A stretch of DNA of 64,000 bases from contig JAMAHW010000075.1 of the NCBI GenBank assembly GCA_023627715.1, positions 1 to 64,000 on the forward strand, given 5' to 3'. Below are positions 32,654 to 44,356 of this stretch, one piece after another. The stretch is from Periconia sp. R9002. Taxonomy: Eukaryota > Ascomycota > Dothideomycetes > Pleosporales > Periconiaceae. The notes under the pieces are model-generated. The model saw only the letters and a program-made list of their open reading frames with translations. It was not told the origin of the DNA and ran no database searches. The translations under genes and the position numbers were made by a program. The first letter of the stretch is position 1. Each line of letters starts with the position of its first letter.

Positions 32654-33889
32654 TTATAGTTGAGCAAACTTCTTTCCGTTGACAGCTGGTTCCGCCAACT
32701 CGATCAAGAACTTCTCAGCCTTGCCCTTCTTGACCAGAAATGAGGGAGCCGCGACACCCATGATCTGGCCAACGCCTCCCTTCGGACCAATGGGAACGAA
32801 CAGGGCGTTCATGGGCTTGAATTCTTTGATCGTAGGTCCCGATGACCCGAATCCAGGAACAAAGCTGAGGAGACCACCCGAGCTCGACTTGTGCCCGAGT
32901 TTCTGCGCCAGTTCAACCGCAAAGTGCGAGGCAGCAGTGGCAACCTGGGCATCGAGCTCGATGGCTGTGTTCAAACTCCCTGCGACGATGTCGCCCAGGA
33001 CGAAAATGCTCGATACGTCTGATTTGCCGTCTCCGGTGGGCTTGAAGGCTTTGTCGACCTTGATCCGGCCGGTTTGGTCGAGCCACGACGCAGGAACGAA
33101 GCTGTTGTTGATTGTGGAAGCGCCGCGAGCATCGATAAAGACATCTACCGTCTTGGATGAGCCATCGCTTAGCTCCACGGTGGTGCCTGATTCCGCTGGC
33201 TTTGTGTCCTTGACACGCACGTTTGTGAGGGTTTCGATCTTGTAATCTGCGAGTTGTTTCTTGGCCTTTGAGACTACACTCGTGCCGAGCTTTTGCCTCT
33301 CTAGTACATCCCCTCCAGCAACGAGAGTGATCTTGGCGTTCGGGAAGGCGAAGGCGATCTCACCAGCAGTTTCCACGCCGACGGGGCCGCCACCAGCGAT
33401 GAGTACGGTTTTGGCGTTGGGCAAGCGAGTTCGTGTTTCCTTGAATGCCTCAATGGTCTTCTCGTGGCTGTCGTGCAGTGTCCAGAGGGGACTAGCAGAC
33501 GTGGTCCCGGTAGTGATGAAGAGCGTGTCATAGTTCAATGTCTGCTTTCCACCACTAACCAGCTCCACTTCGACAACGCGCTTGCCGTCGGTGTTCAGAC
33601 CCACCGCCTTGCCCTGAATAAATGTGGTTGCTTCGCCGTACTGATCAAAAGCTTTTGTCAAAGGCTTGAACAGCTCGCTATCAGGGATCGCGTTTTCCTT
33701 GGTGAGCGCACGCGGCGCAGCGATTTTGAAGAAAAAGTGCGTATTGGGCGACACGACTGTGATGTGGAACCTGAGCTCCGCATCGAGCTTCTCGAGGCCG
33801 GGGAAGACCTGGCGGTGCAGGTAATGCGTGACGTTGACACCGCCAAAATTGGCTCCCAGGACAACGATTTCGTGCGTGGATGGCGCCAT
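32654..33889 (-). CDS. AIF/AMID-like FAD-dependent NAD(P)H oxidoreductase
   Basis: Single exon, 411 residues. The FAD Rossmann motif is near the start (EIVVLGANFGGVNV). A second dinucleotide motif sits mid-protein (VLIAGGGPVGVETAGEIA, about 165-182), and VFVLGDIV near residue 300 is the flavin-binding ATG/GD block of pyridine-nucleotide-disulphide oxidoreductases. Size, motif order and FFFKIAAPRALT match the fungal apoptosis-inducing-factor-like (AMID/FSP1-related) group, which are NAD(P)H:quinone-type oxidoreductases linked to lipid or mitochondrial redox. There is no mitochondrial targeting peptide or disulphide-type CxxxxC. It is divergent from phenylalanine ammonia-lyase across about 780 bp. 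Confidence 0.85.
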   Translation of the reverse strand: MAPSTHEIVVLGANFGGVNVTHYLHRQVFPGLEKLDAELRFHITVVSPNTHFFFKIAAPRALTKENAIPDSELFKPLTKAFDQYGEATTFIQGKAVGLNTDGKRVVEVELVSGGKQTLNYDTLFITTGTTSASPLWTLHDSHEKTIEAFKETRTRLPNAKTVLIAGGGPVGVETAGEIAFAFPNAKITLVAGGDVLERQKLGTSVVSKAKKQLADYKIETLTNVRVKDTKPAESGTTVELSDGSSKTVDVFIDARGASTINNSFVPASWLDQTGRIKVDKAFKPTGDGKSDVSSIFVLGDIVAGSLNTAIELDAQVATAASHFAVELAQKLGHKSSSGGLLSFVPGFGSSGPTIKEFKPMNALFVPIGPKGGVGQIMGVAAPSFLVKKGKAEKFLIELAEPAVNGKKFAQL

Positions 33890-34670
33890 TTGTCGTATCG
33901 ATTGATCCCTAAAAAAACAATGCTGCGAGCTATTGGAAGAGAGGAATACGACAATGGCTTGTGCCTTATAACTGGAGGTCGAAGGGATCGAGGGACGAAG
34001 CTTAGTGAGCTGCGCTGAGGATGCAGCACGTTATCGCGCGACGAAATTACAAAGCATCACGGATGCCGGAGCTTCGTTGGAGCGGGTGGGTGTGGCACAG
34101 TTTTCCTGGGGGGATGGGGCTTGACGGCAAGGCTGCCTCTGCCAATAAGATGGACCCTTTTTCGCGCGTCTGGACCAGGAGTCGGACGGGACCCACGTTG
34201 GAGACTCCACAGTTCCCGCCCCCGACTCAGGGAACGAAAGTCTGGCACGTGTCTGGTTACCAAAGCACGCATGCGCTGACAGACACACACTACACTACAC
34301 AGACCGTCTGCACATGCATCTGGGTACATGGATTGGAGCAAACATGGCTAGGGAACAAAACTTTCCGGCGAGATGTGCGTCGAGTTCGGTACAAGTCGAT
34401 CCCTGTCGGACTCCGAAGATCTGTGCAGGGGGAAAGGGAGCTGCTAGCTTACTGTAGGGTCCCCTTCGGCAGCTGAGAGCCATAGTGAACCGCAATTGGA
34501 AGTGGTCTAAAAAGAAAAAGACAACCCGAGAGACACGAATTGAGGAAGAACACCCTGTTGTCATCTCGTAAGATGACTTGACCGCATGTCTATTTCTTTT
34601 TGATTGTGAATATGCGCATTACTTTTGGCAACTCGGGCTGCTTTGTTGTTCGCTGCTATTCTACACAACG
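33890..34670. promoter_or_regulatory. shared divergent promoter, AIF-like / PAL
   Basis: Intergenic 781 bp between divergent start codons. Frames inside it (34021-34476 and opposite strand) overlap and lack motifs. No specific operator was recognised. Confidence 0.5.
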
Positions 34671-36976
34671 ATGAAGGAATCGACGTCATTCAGCCGCTTG
34701 TTTTTGTCGCATTTCGACAATTATTCTCGTTTACTTGAGACACCCCGTGCGATTGTTCTTGATGGGCATAGCTTGCGACTTGCAGATGTTGTTGCCGTTG
34801 CGAGGTATATTTAGCGTCGCGACTCTGGAATATGCGCTGGTTTAACTGGATATAGGCATAACTTGGTTGCTTCTCTCTCGGAAATTGCTATTCAAGACAT
34901 AAACGCAAGCGCCGAGGCTTTGCAAAAGAGTATATCCAACGGTGAAATTATCTATGGTACTTGAGGAATTTAAATATCAGAGTACAAAATGCTGGGCTAA
35001 AAATCATAGGCGTCAACACTGGCTTCGGGGGCAGCGCCGACACACGTACTCAGAAAATCGAAAACCTCCAGCGCGAGATAATCCGAGGTCTCAATTATGG
35101 AATCCTTGAAGGAGATCGTTATTCAACTCCATCTGCATTGGTTGATCGCAACCCGAGGCTTATGCAACGTTTCACAGACACGCTTCCCATCGACACTCAG
35201 TCAGGTAACCAGATGCCAGAGTCGTGGGTCCGCGCAATGTTGCTCATTCGCCTCAATTCCCTCGTCAGTGGCGCTTCTGGTGTCTGTCTACCCACTGTCG
35301 AAACGTTATTCAAGCTTCTTCAAGAGAATATCATGCCGTTGGTCCCACTCCGCGGCAGCATTTCAGCGTCGGGCGACCTGAGCCCCCTTTCATACATAGG
35401 CTCGACTATCCAGGGCAAGCCAAACATTCTCGTCATGACCGGTGACAAGGCCGAGCGACGTGTGTCTCGAGCCGACATAGCCCTCGCATCAAAGTCCATC
35501 CCAAGAATTCATCTCGGGCCAAAGGAAGGCCTCGCGATCGTCAATGGCACCGCGGCATCCACATCCGTAGGCGCCCTCGCCATGCACGAAGCCATGTGCC
35601 AGGTGTCTCTAGCCCAAATCCTCACCGCAATGAGCGTAGAAGCTCTCCTAGGAACGGACGAAAGCTTCGACCCTTTCTTCTCCCACGTGCGTCCCCACCC
35701 GGGTCAAACCGATACCGCCAATACCATCTTCCGCCTTCTGCGCGGCTCCTCTTTGGTGCAACGCGGCGATGGATCAGAAAAATCTTCGTTACGACAAGAC
35801 CGATACTCCATCCGCACGGCGCCGCAATGGTGCGGGCCGATCCTCGAAGATTTCACCCTCGCACACGACCAAGTAGTTACAGAGCTCAACTCCGTTACCG
35901 ACAACCCGCTTATCGACATCACGGGACCCGAGAACCGTACCATCCATGGTGGCAATTTCCAAGCCAAATCCATCACTTCCGCCATGGATAAGATACGCCT
36001 CGGCACGCAGAGTATCGGAAAAATGCTCTTCGCACAGTGCACCGAACTCATCAATCCAGCCACCAACCGCGGACTCCCACCAAACCTCGTTTTCGACGAG
36101 CCCAGCGAGTCCTACATATGGAAAGGAACAGACATCATGATCGCAGCATTGGTATCCGAACTAGGCTTCCTCGCAAACCCCGTAGGAACCCACGTGCAGT
36201 CCGCGGAAATGGGGAATCAGTCTCTTAACTCTCTCGCCCTCATCTCAGCACGCTACGCACTCGATGCGCTCACTGTATTGACGCAGTTGTCATCCGCGCA
36301 TCTCGTTGCGCTGTGTCAGGCGCTTGACCTCCGCGCGATGGACGCGAGGTTCCTTGAACATTTGGAACGAGATTTGCAGCATGTGTTCCAGTCAAACCTC
36401 GCGTCCAACATCTTCGATGCGGCGAAATCTACAGCGGAGTCACCTCACCACTGGAAACAAACCTGGAAAATCTTCACAGGGCGCTACACACAACTCACAA
36501 CCTCCAACTCCCGCGACCGCTTCGCGACGGCCATCGCAGCGACCTCATCATACCTCCTACCCCTCCTCGACACAACCAACCCCTCCGCTCTTGGCTCTCT
36601 CCAAACCTGGACAGAAGCCGCGACGCAGTGGTGCACCGACGCCTTCCTGGCCAACAAAAACATGTATTTCGCCAACCCAGATGCGACACCGTATTTAGGC
36701 GTCGCTTCTCGGAAAATGTATGCCTTTGTGAGGAAAGAGCTGGGGATTCCGTTTATCAGGAATGATTCGATTGCTACGCCGAGAGAGAAAGAGGTGGGGG
36801 GCGGGGGCTTGGGGAAGGGGATGGGGATGGGGGAAGGGAGGTTGGGGATGACGATGGGGGATGTGGTGACGGAGGTTTATCGGAGTCAGAGGTGTGGTTT
36901 GCTTTATGGAGTTGTTGCTGAGTGTTTTAGGGTTGTGGATGGTGGGGATGGGGGGGAGGGGGAGGGGGAGGCTTGA
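34671..36976 (+). CDS. PAL: phenylalanine ammonia-lyase (aromatic amino acid ammonia-lyase)
   Basis: Exons 34671-34804, 34856-34956 and 35010-36976 encode 733 residues. Phase continuity across the second intron restores IYGVNTGFGGSADTRT, so the frame between 34957 and 35009 is intronic. This is the MIO-dependent PAL/TAL/HAL family, which deaminates L-Phe (or L-Tyr) to cinnamate (coumarate). The catalytic Tyr is at 78, the Ala-Ser-Gly triad that forms the MIO cofactor is at 198-200 (SISASGDLSPLSY), and the NxxQ-type region (SVTDNPLID, HGGNFQA) is intact. The length fits fungal PALs. The C-terminal segment carries a glycine/methionine-rich insertion (about residues 675-700) before VVTEVYRSQRCGLLYG. 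Phe versus Tyr preference cannot be decided from sequence. Confidence 0.92.
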
Positions 36977-37312
36977 GAGGGGTTTTGGGTGGGTGAGGGT
37001 TTTAGTTGTATTATTTTGAGTCAAATACTCTCTGTGATGATTTTTTTATCTTTTCATCTTATTTTGAAGAGCTTGATGCATAAAAATCTTCTACCTATTC
37101 GATCAACTAATTACAACATCGTCGCGCTATAGAGGGTGATTATATACAGGAAGTACAATAAACGACATACATGACCCCAACCAGACTATTTCCCCGACTC
37201 ATAATATGCAAAGTACGGTACTACAAACAAGACAAAAACCCCGCATAATCCTTCCAACTACATAAAAAATTCTATCGCAGGACCCCAGCAACCACGACCC
37301 TCCAACCAAACC
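36977..37312. other. convergent 3' spacer, nothing seen
   Basis: 336 bp between the PAL stop and the stop of the rhodopsin-like gene. AT-rich, with no gene or repeat recognised. Confidence 0.55.
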
Positions 37313-38696
37313 CTAATACCCCACCACCCTCTCTGCACCTCCCTCATCCTTACGCGAAGTAACCGTCCACGCCGTCTGCACACTAACCTGCATCTTCTCC
37401 TTCCCCCTCGACAACCCACTCTCCCTCTTTCCCTCCAAATTCTCCAACCTTATATACCCCGCATCATCCCCTCCACCGGCACCGACAAGCGGCTTCCCAT
37501 CAGACACGCTCCCAATTTCAGTCTCGTGACCCTTATTCGAGAAACGCGACCCCCATGGCGACTTCTTGTACGAGCCGATAGTGTCGTTGGTCTGGCGCGG
37601 GCTGCTCGCGAATGCGGTGCCGGATGCTGAGCCCGTCGTGATAAGGAGGAGTAAGGGCCGCAGCTGCGGTAGACACCCGCATACGACGGCGATGTTGAGT
37701 TCCACACACGTCCAGATCTGCGGGTCGATGAAGACCCAGGTCACGTCTGGGTTGGCGATGTTGAGGGATACGAGGAAGACGAGGCGGGTTATTGATACGG
37801 CTGTTACGCTATATTATATCTCTTCATCAGCGAAAACTGGTGTGAAAGGTGGAGGTGGAGGGTTGGGGGGTTGAACGTACAAGATGCCTAGCAGGAATAT
37901 ACCGGATAACGACACCTTTTGACGCAGCTCGAGGTGCAAGGTCCAGATTGCTGGGAGCGGAGCGAGCATTAGGAGGAGGTCGGTGATGATGTTGGGCGTC
38001 GAGTTGCCGTAGAAGAATTTGTAGCTGTCGACTGTGCAGTTGGCTTGGATGGTTTTGTCCCAGAAGCCTTTGAGGGGTCGGCACTGGGTCACTACAATAA
38101 TAAACTGTAACGAGACGTTATTACATTGAATATTTTGTTAGGTGGGTGGGGAGAGCTTACCACGGCAGTACCCCACATACTCACGACCACCGCGAGAGCA
38201 ATAATAGATCTTCGCACCAAAGTGTTCATTTTAAAGAGCCGCCAGTAAAACGCGAGGATGGAGAACTTGGCGAAGACGATGGTACCAGTGTAGCATATTT
38301 CGGCGATGAAGAGCGACTTCAGGAAGACTGTGACCACGACGGGGATACGCTGCGGTGGCTGGATGAAGATGTGCTTCCCGAAGTCGTTAAAGATCATGTA
38401 CGTTAACGTCACCCATGATACAATGGAGGTAAAGATGTAGGCGGGTATCATGAGGTAGTCATCCCACCAGAGATTGGCCTTTGAGATGCGGCGGCAAATG
38501 AAACGCAGCATGATTGCTGCTGTTGCGAGAGCCCATGTTGCGCTCACGGAACCTTTGCACTTGGTCAGTTTCCATCTTTGCCCTTCAGTTGTGGTTTCGA
38601 AGAGGTAGGTATATTGACGACCTCACCGACCCACTCACCTATGATTTGGGGCTGCTTATCGTCCGCCAGATTGATACCTGGTGGAAGTCCCGCCAT
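37313..38696 (-). CDS. rhodopsin-domain (PTH11/SAT4-type) integral membrane protein
   Basis: Exons 38639-38696, 38161-38552, 37881-38104 and 37313-37808 keep phase and give 389 residues. The family pattern is clear: SATWALATAAIMLRFICRR (TM1), WWDDYLMIPAY, a Cys- and aromatic-rich third-helix region (ICYTGTIVFAKFSILAFYWRLF), the loop TQCRPLKGFWD...NCTVDSYKFFYGNS, ITDLLLMLAPLPAIWTL, LGIFVTAVSITRLVFL, and the last segment ELNIAVVCGCLPQLRPLL. Seven membrane helices are expected, with a cytoplasmic tail of about 110 residues rich in Ser/Gly. These proteins belong to a large fungal GPCR-like family with mostly unknown ligands. Some act in host or surface sensing. Confidence 0.88.
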
Positions 38697-39352
38697 TTGA
38701 TCAACAAATTAGTTAATAATAACTGTACGGCAATGATTCAGAGGCAATAAGGAAATGAAAGGCAAACTTCGTGCCGTATGTGAATGCGGATATGGGGTTC
38801 GTACTACGTCTCTTCTGCACTCACCTTCCACAATAATATATAAGAGCTGTTTTGCAACCACTAGTTGACACGAGCGAACCACCATAACAAGGGCATATTC
38901 GTATCTCCGCCTAACTAAGTTCTAGATTCCCCAATTCTGGCAGCAATGTAGTATTCCAGCATGTAAGCAACCGAAGCTTTCACCGTCGTACCCAACACCG
39001 ACGGGATTTCCTATTTTCGTACTCTCTACTTGTGCTCGATGCGGTCACGGTACCTTACTAGCCTTTGTTTATGCCCTCTACACGATGCATGGAGGTGTAG
39101 GTCAGATGTAAGCACGCCACGCCGCAAGCCAATAAAATGTTTTAGATAAATTGAACTCTATCTCCCAGCGTTTTACAGATACGGCCCCCATCACATCCTG
39201 CCAGAAATACCCTACCGTGCCACGCGACAACAGCTCCATCAATCATGCAGATCAGCAGAGGCTCGGCAGCTTCGCCTCAGGGCCGTTTGCTTTATTATGC
39301 CTTGCTGCTTCTGCCCTTTTTCTTCCAAACCTCGTTGCAATTCTCTTTCAAG
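38697..39352. other. shared divergent promoter region
   Basis: Between divergent genes (rhodopsin-like on minus, hydrolase on plus). An in-frame ATG at 39245 would extend the hydrolase by 36 mostly hydrophobic residues. Otherwise nothing was recognised. Confidence 0.45.
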
Positions 39353-40207
39353 ATGTCGTCGCTTCCCACCATTGTCGTCATCCCGGGTGCCTGGCACAGT
39401 CCCCAACACTACACTCCTTTGTTTGATGCGCTCCGGGCTCAGAAGTACGAGGTTGTGTCGGAGCGTCTTCCTAGTGTTGGTTCACCCGCTCCCCTCGATC
39501 AGTCTGTGGCCAAAGACACTGCTTTCATCAGGGACTGGCTGCTTCTTCCCCAACTCAACAGGGAGAAGGATGTCCTTCTTGTCATGCACTCTTATGGTGG
39601 CTGCCCTGGAGCTGCTGCCGCCAAAGGTTTGAGCAAGGTTGAGCGTCAAGCTGCTGGGAAGAAGGGAGGCGTTGTGGGATTGGTCTTCATGTGCGCCTTC
39701 GTGGCCACTGAGGGAGCTTCCCTGAAGAGTAGTCTCCCCGGTGGTGTCTACGACCCCTGGGTCCTCGTGAACGTGAGTACCAATCCATGCAACCAAACCG
39801 ACCCATTCGTGCACGATAAACTAACCTACCCCACTTTTCCTTGATAGACCCAGACCGGCCAAACCACCGTCGACAACCCCAAAGACATCTTCTACAACGA
39901 CGTCTCCGACGCGCAGGCCAGATGGGCTATCTCGCTTCTTCTCCCTCACGCCGAGAAAGCGCTGTCTTCCCCCAGTGGCCCTCCCGCCTGGTCCGACGCT
40001 ATCTTCAATGGCAAGCGTGCATACATCCAGACGGAGAACGACCGCACTATTCCCTTTGTGGCACAGGATGCTATGGTCGCTTTCAGCGGGGTTCAATGGG
40101 ACATCACGAAGCTCCAGTCGGGCCACAGTCCATTCTTGAGCCACACCAAGGAGGTTGCTGATTTTGTGGTTGCCAAGGCGAAGGCTTATGATAGTCGAGT
40201 AAAGTGA
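39353..40207 (+). CDS. alpha/beta hydrolase (Ser-type, AB_hydrolase-1/6-like)
   Basis: Exons 39353-39772 and 39848-40207, with a 75-nt intron (GTGAGT..GATAG), encode 259 residues. The N-terminus PTIVVIPGAWHSPQHYTPL is the classic start of this group. The nucleophile elbow is VMHSYGGCPG (Ser within H-S-Y-G-G), and the catalytic His sits in LQSGHSPFLSHTKEV at the C-terminus, so the triad appears complete. Relatives include plant methyl-esterase-like enzymes and many uncharacterised fungal hydrolases. An upstream in-frame ATG at 39245 adds a hydrophobic stretch (LLYYALLLLPFFF), which could be a signal anchor or simply translated leader. I chose 39353 because the family begins there. It is the nearest gene on the left of the RiPP-like cluster, 2 kb away. 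Confidence 0.8.
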
Positions 40208-42288
40208 GAGGGGGCATCTGAGGTGGATTGGATCGACGCATGCATTGTTTCTGCGGCGTCATTATGCTAGTGCGGATTTTCTCGCCCTCATGTACATAGT
40301 GGATGGTTCGTAGTGCAGTGATCCGCCAATGATATAATTTGCTCCGAGCATCAGCCATAATCACTATTATTACCTAAATTCCTGCAACTTGGAACCAATA
40401 TCTGTTGCCGTGAATAAACATGTTTCGGACGTTGTTCCGCATCGAGGAACCGAATCGTGGTTGACCGACTTTACAACCCCGAGGACCGACTCAAGCAACG
40501 GTTATAGAGGTTGAACTAACGGCTCAGTCCTCAGGGCCAAGCTAGTGTATCTCAGTTCACCACGTTGAAGTCGGCAGTGTTGCAGTCTATTGACCACGAA
40601 AGGTTAAGCGTCCATGCATGCAAGGCGCCGTACATATAGATTAAGCCATCGGATACCGCACGCCAGGAGGTTCAGCTTCACTACATTTCTATTCCAGTAA
40701 CAATCTAGACCAATCTTCTCAACTTAATGCAATAAGTTAAGGGATTAGTAAGTGCAAAGGGTCCCAAATACGACGTTGATGTGGTAACCCCTGTAGCAAT
40801 CACTCCGGTATGTAGTGGGTGGACCTCCACACTCTAAAATCTTACAGATGTGAGATTAGTACCTTTGTAGGAATGAGCAGGAAACAGTCTCTCGGTAATG
40901 ATTTGAATGGTAAACGCCAAATGTAGTAATTCGACGGCATTCTTAGAGGCAGGGATGGAAGACGTGAGGCGGAAGTTTGGTACCAATACGACACCCTCAC
41001 ATATAGCGAACATTGAAAAAGCGCCACGCAGGAAAAGCGGTCCGGAAAACACAGAAAATGACCTGATTTGTTGTTATCAAAGTTTGGGTACGACGCGCAG
41101 TGAGATGGGGCGCTTTAAGAAACAGTACTTACGCACTTCACCAAGTTCGTAAAGTTATGGTACGGACTTACGCTACCGCTATTAGGGACGGTACAATATG
41201 CCTTCGAGTTACTCTCGCATACCTAACGAGTGCGTGATTTACATAAGTCTTACGACCGCAGTGGTGCCGCTCGCTTACGTATTAATTCCCTTGCCAAGCT
41301 AGCAACCCGAGCAATTCATTAATTCCAGATGCAAGACAGTTGAATTAGCACGTGGCTTCGCCCCAGATCTCAGGGTACCCACCGGGGTTATACGTTACGA
41401 AGTGAGTTAATCGGCATTCGTTATTAGTTATGATCACTCACCAGGCCGCACAAGGCCAAGGGATAATGTCGACAATCAAAAATACTGCTACACCGGTAAC
41501 TGATGTCTTCATATGCATGTTGAACATAGACGAGCCCCGACCGCTATTCCTTGTCAATCGGAATATCAGTGGTCAGATTTCTACCCTGCCCGCTTTCCTA
41601 GGATAAGCTACGGGTTTGATTCTTTCCCACGTGCTTGCAAACCAGGATCTTACACATCTAATCAGGGCCAATCCTTCGAGCCTCCAGATGTCTCTCTACG
41701 CTTGCGCACTCAACTCCGATTTGTGTTTCTTGGCGCTATATAGCTTTTACTTGGCCAGGCGCTAAAGTGGACTAGATATACGGGATGAGGGGGCGGCACG
41801 AGCGGGTTAGGTGGGGAAGCCGTTACCCCCTGTACACCAAGTTCCCGGGGGATTTCAACCTAATCCCTATCCATCTTTAGCCTGAACCTGATCACCAGCT
41901 TAGTTTATACAGGCGGTCTGGTAGCAGATACGGCCCCCGATTTGACGTTCGTGCAAAAGTTTGTTGTAGACGGTAGATTTTGGTTATCTGAAGTATTTTT
42001 AACTATTGCGTAAGTCTAAGAATAGAGTCACTGTTTTGGGTTTGAACACAGGTTAAGAGCAGTTTTCAACTCTACGGGACTGTGATCAATTGTACCATGC
42101 ATAGAAAATAGCGCACTATTACAACAACAAATTAAAAATCGATGGTACTTTCTATGGGCTGACATCGTGGCTTCTCGAATTCTTAATCTATACATCTGTG
42201 ACCAAAACCCCACACATCCGAGGGTTGAAGCGGAACTCCTTTAAGTTCAAGAGTCAACCCCCACCCATGGTTCTCCCCGCAAACTTGA
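40208..42288. other. gene-free spacer left of the RiPP-like cluster
   Basis: Just over 2 kb without a supported gene. Frames such as 40907-41152, 41513-41743 and 42028-42213 are short, isolated and motif-free. It forms a natural left boundary of the cluster. Confidence 0.55.
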
Positions 42289-42578
42289 TTAATAGCTTTC
42301 GGGGTAGGCAACCTCAGCCTCACGCTTGTAACTTTCAGGATAGGCGACCTCCGCTTCACGCTTGTAGCTCTCGGGATATGCTACTCCAGCCTCACGTTTG
42401 TAACTCTCTGGATAAGCAACCTCGACTTCACGCTTGTAGCTCTCAGGGTAGGCAACTGGATTCATATCGTTAGCATATACTTTGCATTGAATGTGGGGGA
42501 ATTACCCTCTGGTTTGGCAACAGGGGCAGCCGAGACCACAGTTGCGAGCGTGATGGCAACCACAGAAGAAAATCGCAT
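42289..42578 (-). CDS. RiPP precursor peptide, five Kex2-separated VAYPESY cores (dikaritin-type)
   Basis: Exons 42506-42578 and 42289-42455, with a 50-nt intron (GTAATT, CTAAC branch, CCAG), encode 79 residues. Residues 1-18 are a signal peptide (RFSSVVAITLATVVSA), then APVAKPE. Exon 2 is five copies of VAYPESY joined by KREVE, KREAG, KREAE and KREAE. The stop follows the last Tyr directly. KR is the Kex2 site, and Glu-Ala dipeptides after it are typical Ste13-type trimming sites. This is the layout of UstA, PhomA and AprA precursors, whose cores are cross-linked through tyrosine by UstYa proteins. Two UstYa genes lie next door, the nearer one divergent from this gene. Core copies differ only by silent codon changes. 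The exact mature end (VAYPESY, AYPESY or YPESY) is unknown. It is too short to appear as a long ORF. Confidence 0.9.
42292..42455 (-). repeat. 36-bp tandem repeat encoding the core peptide
   Basis: The period is exactly 12 codons. Units two to five run 42420-42385, 42384-42349, 42348-42313 and 42312-42292 (last one shortened by the stop). The first unit begins across the splice junction at 42455. All third-position differences in the core codons are synonymous. Confidence 0.92.
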
Positions 42579-43379
42579 GTTGAATAGTGATTTGATTAAG
42601 CAATACTCGTGAGGACAAAAGAATTTGTATGAGGCTGTTGGAGGTATCTCAAAAAGATGAGGGGCTTTGATCGGATAGTGACAGCATTTTCAACGGGCGA
42701 GTTACTTCAGATATTGAAATACAAGACCCACAAGCAAGTATCGGAGTTCAGCTCCAGTCCAGAACCTACAGAACATTTTGGTTCACCGCCATTGATGTAT
42801 AATTCCGAGCTTTCCAGGGGTCAATTACCCATCTGGATTGCATCAGCATGCTACAGTCTTGTTGCTGGAAAACACTGCAGAGGCCCCACTGGGGCACATG
42901 CACTGTTCTCAGTCTATGATGGCACTGAACATTTGTAATTCCTCGTGTAACCGAAGTCCGAGACACAGACCCTCTTGGCGGCACACGCTACACTGACGGG
43001 CGTTCATGTGCGTCTGGATATGTATAGAAAAAGCCGGTGCCCAGGCTGGTTAAGGTGGTGTAATAACGCCACCAGAGGCTTTATTGCAAGGTTCGTATGA
43101 TACACTCAAGAGCCGCACCAACTGTGATCCCCCGAAACTGGACTTCAGTCAACAGTTGACACCGCCTACCCTGTGGTAGTAAAACTTGTTCCCAACTGTG
43201 ACATTTTGACTTTAGGGGCTGGCGACACTCTACATTAGGTCTGGTCTGCACATGTCAGCAGCCATGTATCCTCTAGCATCCGTTTGTCCGGTCCCTAGTT
43301 ATGCGTGACAGTCATTTTCTTTTGAGCATGCTCTCTCAATCGACAATCGTGGTTTTGTGAGTGAAACGGCAGCACAACC
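42579..43379. promoter_or_regulatory. divergent promoter, RiPP precursor / UstYa-1
   Basis: 800 bp between the divergent start codons of the precursor and the first UstYa gene. A shared promoter like this would co-express substrate and maturase. I found no cluster-specific palindrome that I could support. Confidence 0.5.
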
Positions 43380-44173
43380 ATGTTTTTCACATCCAGGAAG
43401 AAGCCCAGGTACTCGTACGCCAGTCTCTCAGGTGACAGTGAGGATGGGACTCAAACTGGCTCACTTAATTCATTCTCTCGTCCAGAATTTTGTCAGCCTT
43501 CTTTTCGTTTCCCACAATGTCTTCACCTCTTTTTCTACTCCCTAGTATTGCTGCTACTAGGTTTCGCCGTTGGCTCCAAGTATATGCAGCACAGCCTGAG
43601 GTTTGAAAATCCATTATCCCTCGAAACCAAAAACCGTTTATTCGAGCACGTATACGTCTATGGGGGAAAGTCTTCAAACGAGAGTGACGCTGCCTGGAAC
43701 GCGTTAATGCCTAAAAGAGGCGGATTTTTCAACCATCCGAAGATCGCACCTGAACGATCTGCATATGCAGTGTTCCATCAGTTACACTGTCTAGTGAGTT
43801 CTTTTCTACTCAGTCAAGTATGGCAAATATCTCTAACAAACAAAAGAACGCCCTTCGAGAAGCATATTGGACAACTTTGGACGCAGCCGCCTCGTCAACG
43901 GCATTGAAGATAGAGGATATTTCATTTGAGATATCTCCAAAGCATATGAATCATTGTATCGATCTTTTACGACAGACCCTAATGTGTAAGCCGGATTTAA
44001 CTGTCGAAGTTAAGAATTCAACCTTGGGTGGTGTCACAGGCTTTGGGACTGTGCATCAGTGTCATAGCTGGGATCAATTGATGCATTGGGTGGGGGAGTG
44101 GGAAGACGTTGGGGCGCCGTCGCACAACTCTAGTGAAGGCGGTCACGCCCCTGGCCATCATCATGGATCTTGA
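43380..44173 (+). CDS. UstYa-family (DUF3328) oxidative cyclase, copy 1
   Basis: Exons 43380-43793 and 43847-44173 with a 53-nt intron (GTGAGT, CTAAC branch, AAAG) give 246 residues. Correct splicing yields FHQLHCLNALREAYW, the standard family sequence. A cytosolic N-terminus is followed by one membrane helix (about 50-70, FFYSLVLLLLGFAVG). The paired metal-binding motifs HxxHC are both intact: HQLHC at 133-137 and HMNHC at 171-175. They are followed by a Cys/His motif (GTVHQCHSWDQLMHWV). In ustiloxin, phomopsin and asperipin pathways UstYa proteins carry out oxidative macrocyclisation through the Tyr side chain. The tail is His/Gly-rich (GHAPGHHHGS). It is divergent from the precursor and convergent with copy 2. 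Confidence 0.92.
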
Positions 44174-44356
44174 TCGGATCAGTCTATAGATTCTGAAGAT
44201 TGTAAAACATGTGAATGCGACTTTTATACACGAAAACAATTTGTCTTCTTCTGTGCATGTGTCACGAATATGAATCTAGTTTCATCACGTTACAAAGAAG
44301 AGAACAGTACTAAGATGAATTTAATTTCTCGCTATAAGGTCTTTCCGCCCTATTCA

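Noticed and set aside
34957..35009. Coding sequence at the beginning of the long PAL frame (from 34961)
   Set aside because: Splicing between 34956 and 35010 restores IYGVNTGFGG with the catalytic Tyr, so this stretch is an intron.
42289..42578. Alpha-pheromone precursor as an explanation for the Kex2 repeat protein
   Set aside because: Ascomycete alpha-pheromones usually have Trp/Cys-containing cores such as W-C-x-x-x-G-Q-x-C. This core has none, and two UstYa genes sit beside it.
43130..43138. CCCCGAAAC shared by promoters at 43130 and 45712 as a cluster operator
   Set aside because: The same 9-mer also occurs inside the J-protein gene near 51915, and two hits are within chance for this length.
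43794..43813. A 20-nt intron in UstYa-1 (acceptor at 43813)
   Set aside because: Too short for fungal splicing. The 53-nt alternative has a CTAAC branch site and restores the family sequence HCLNALREAYW.
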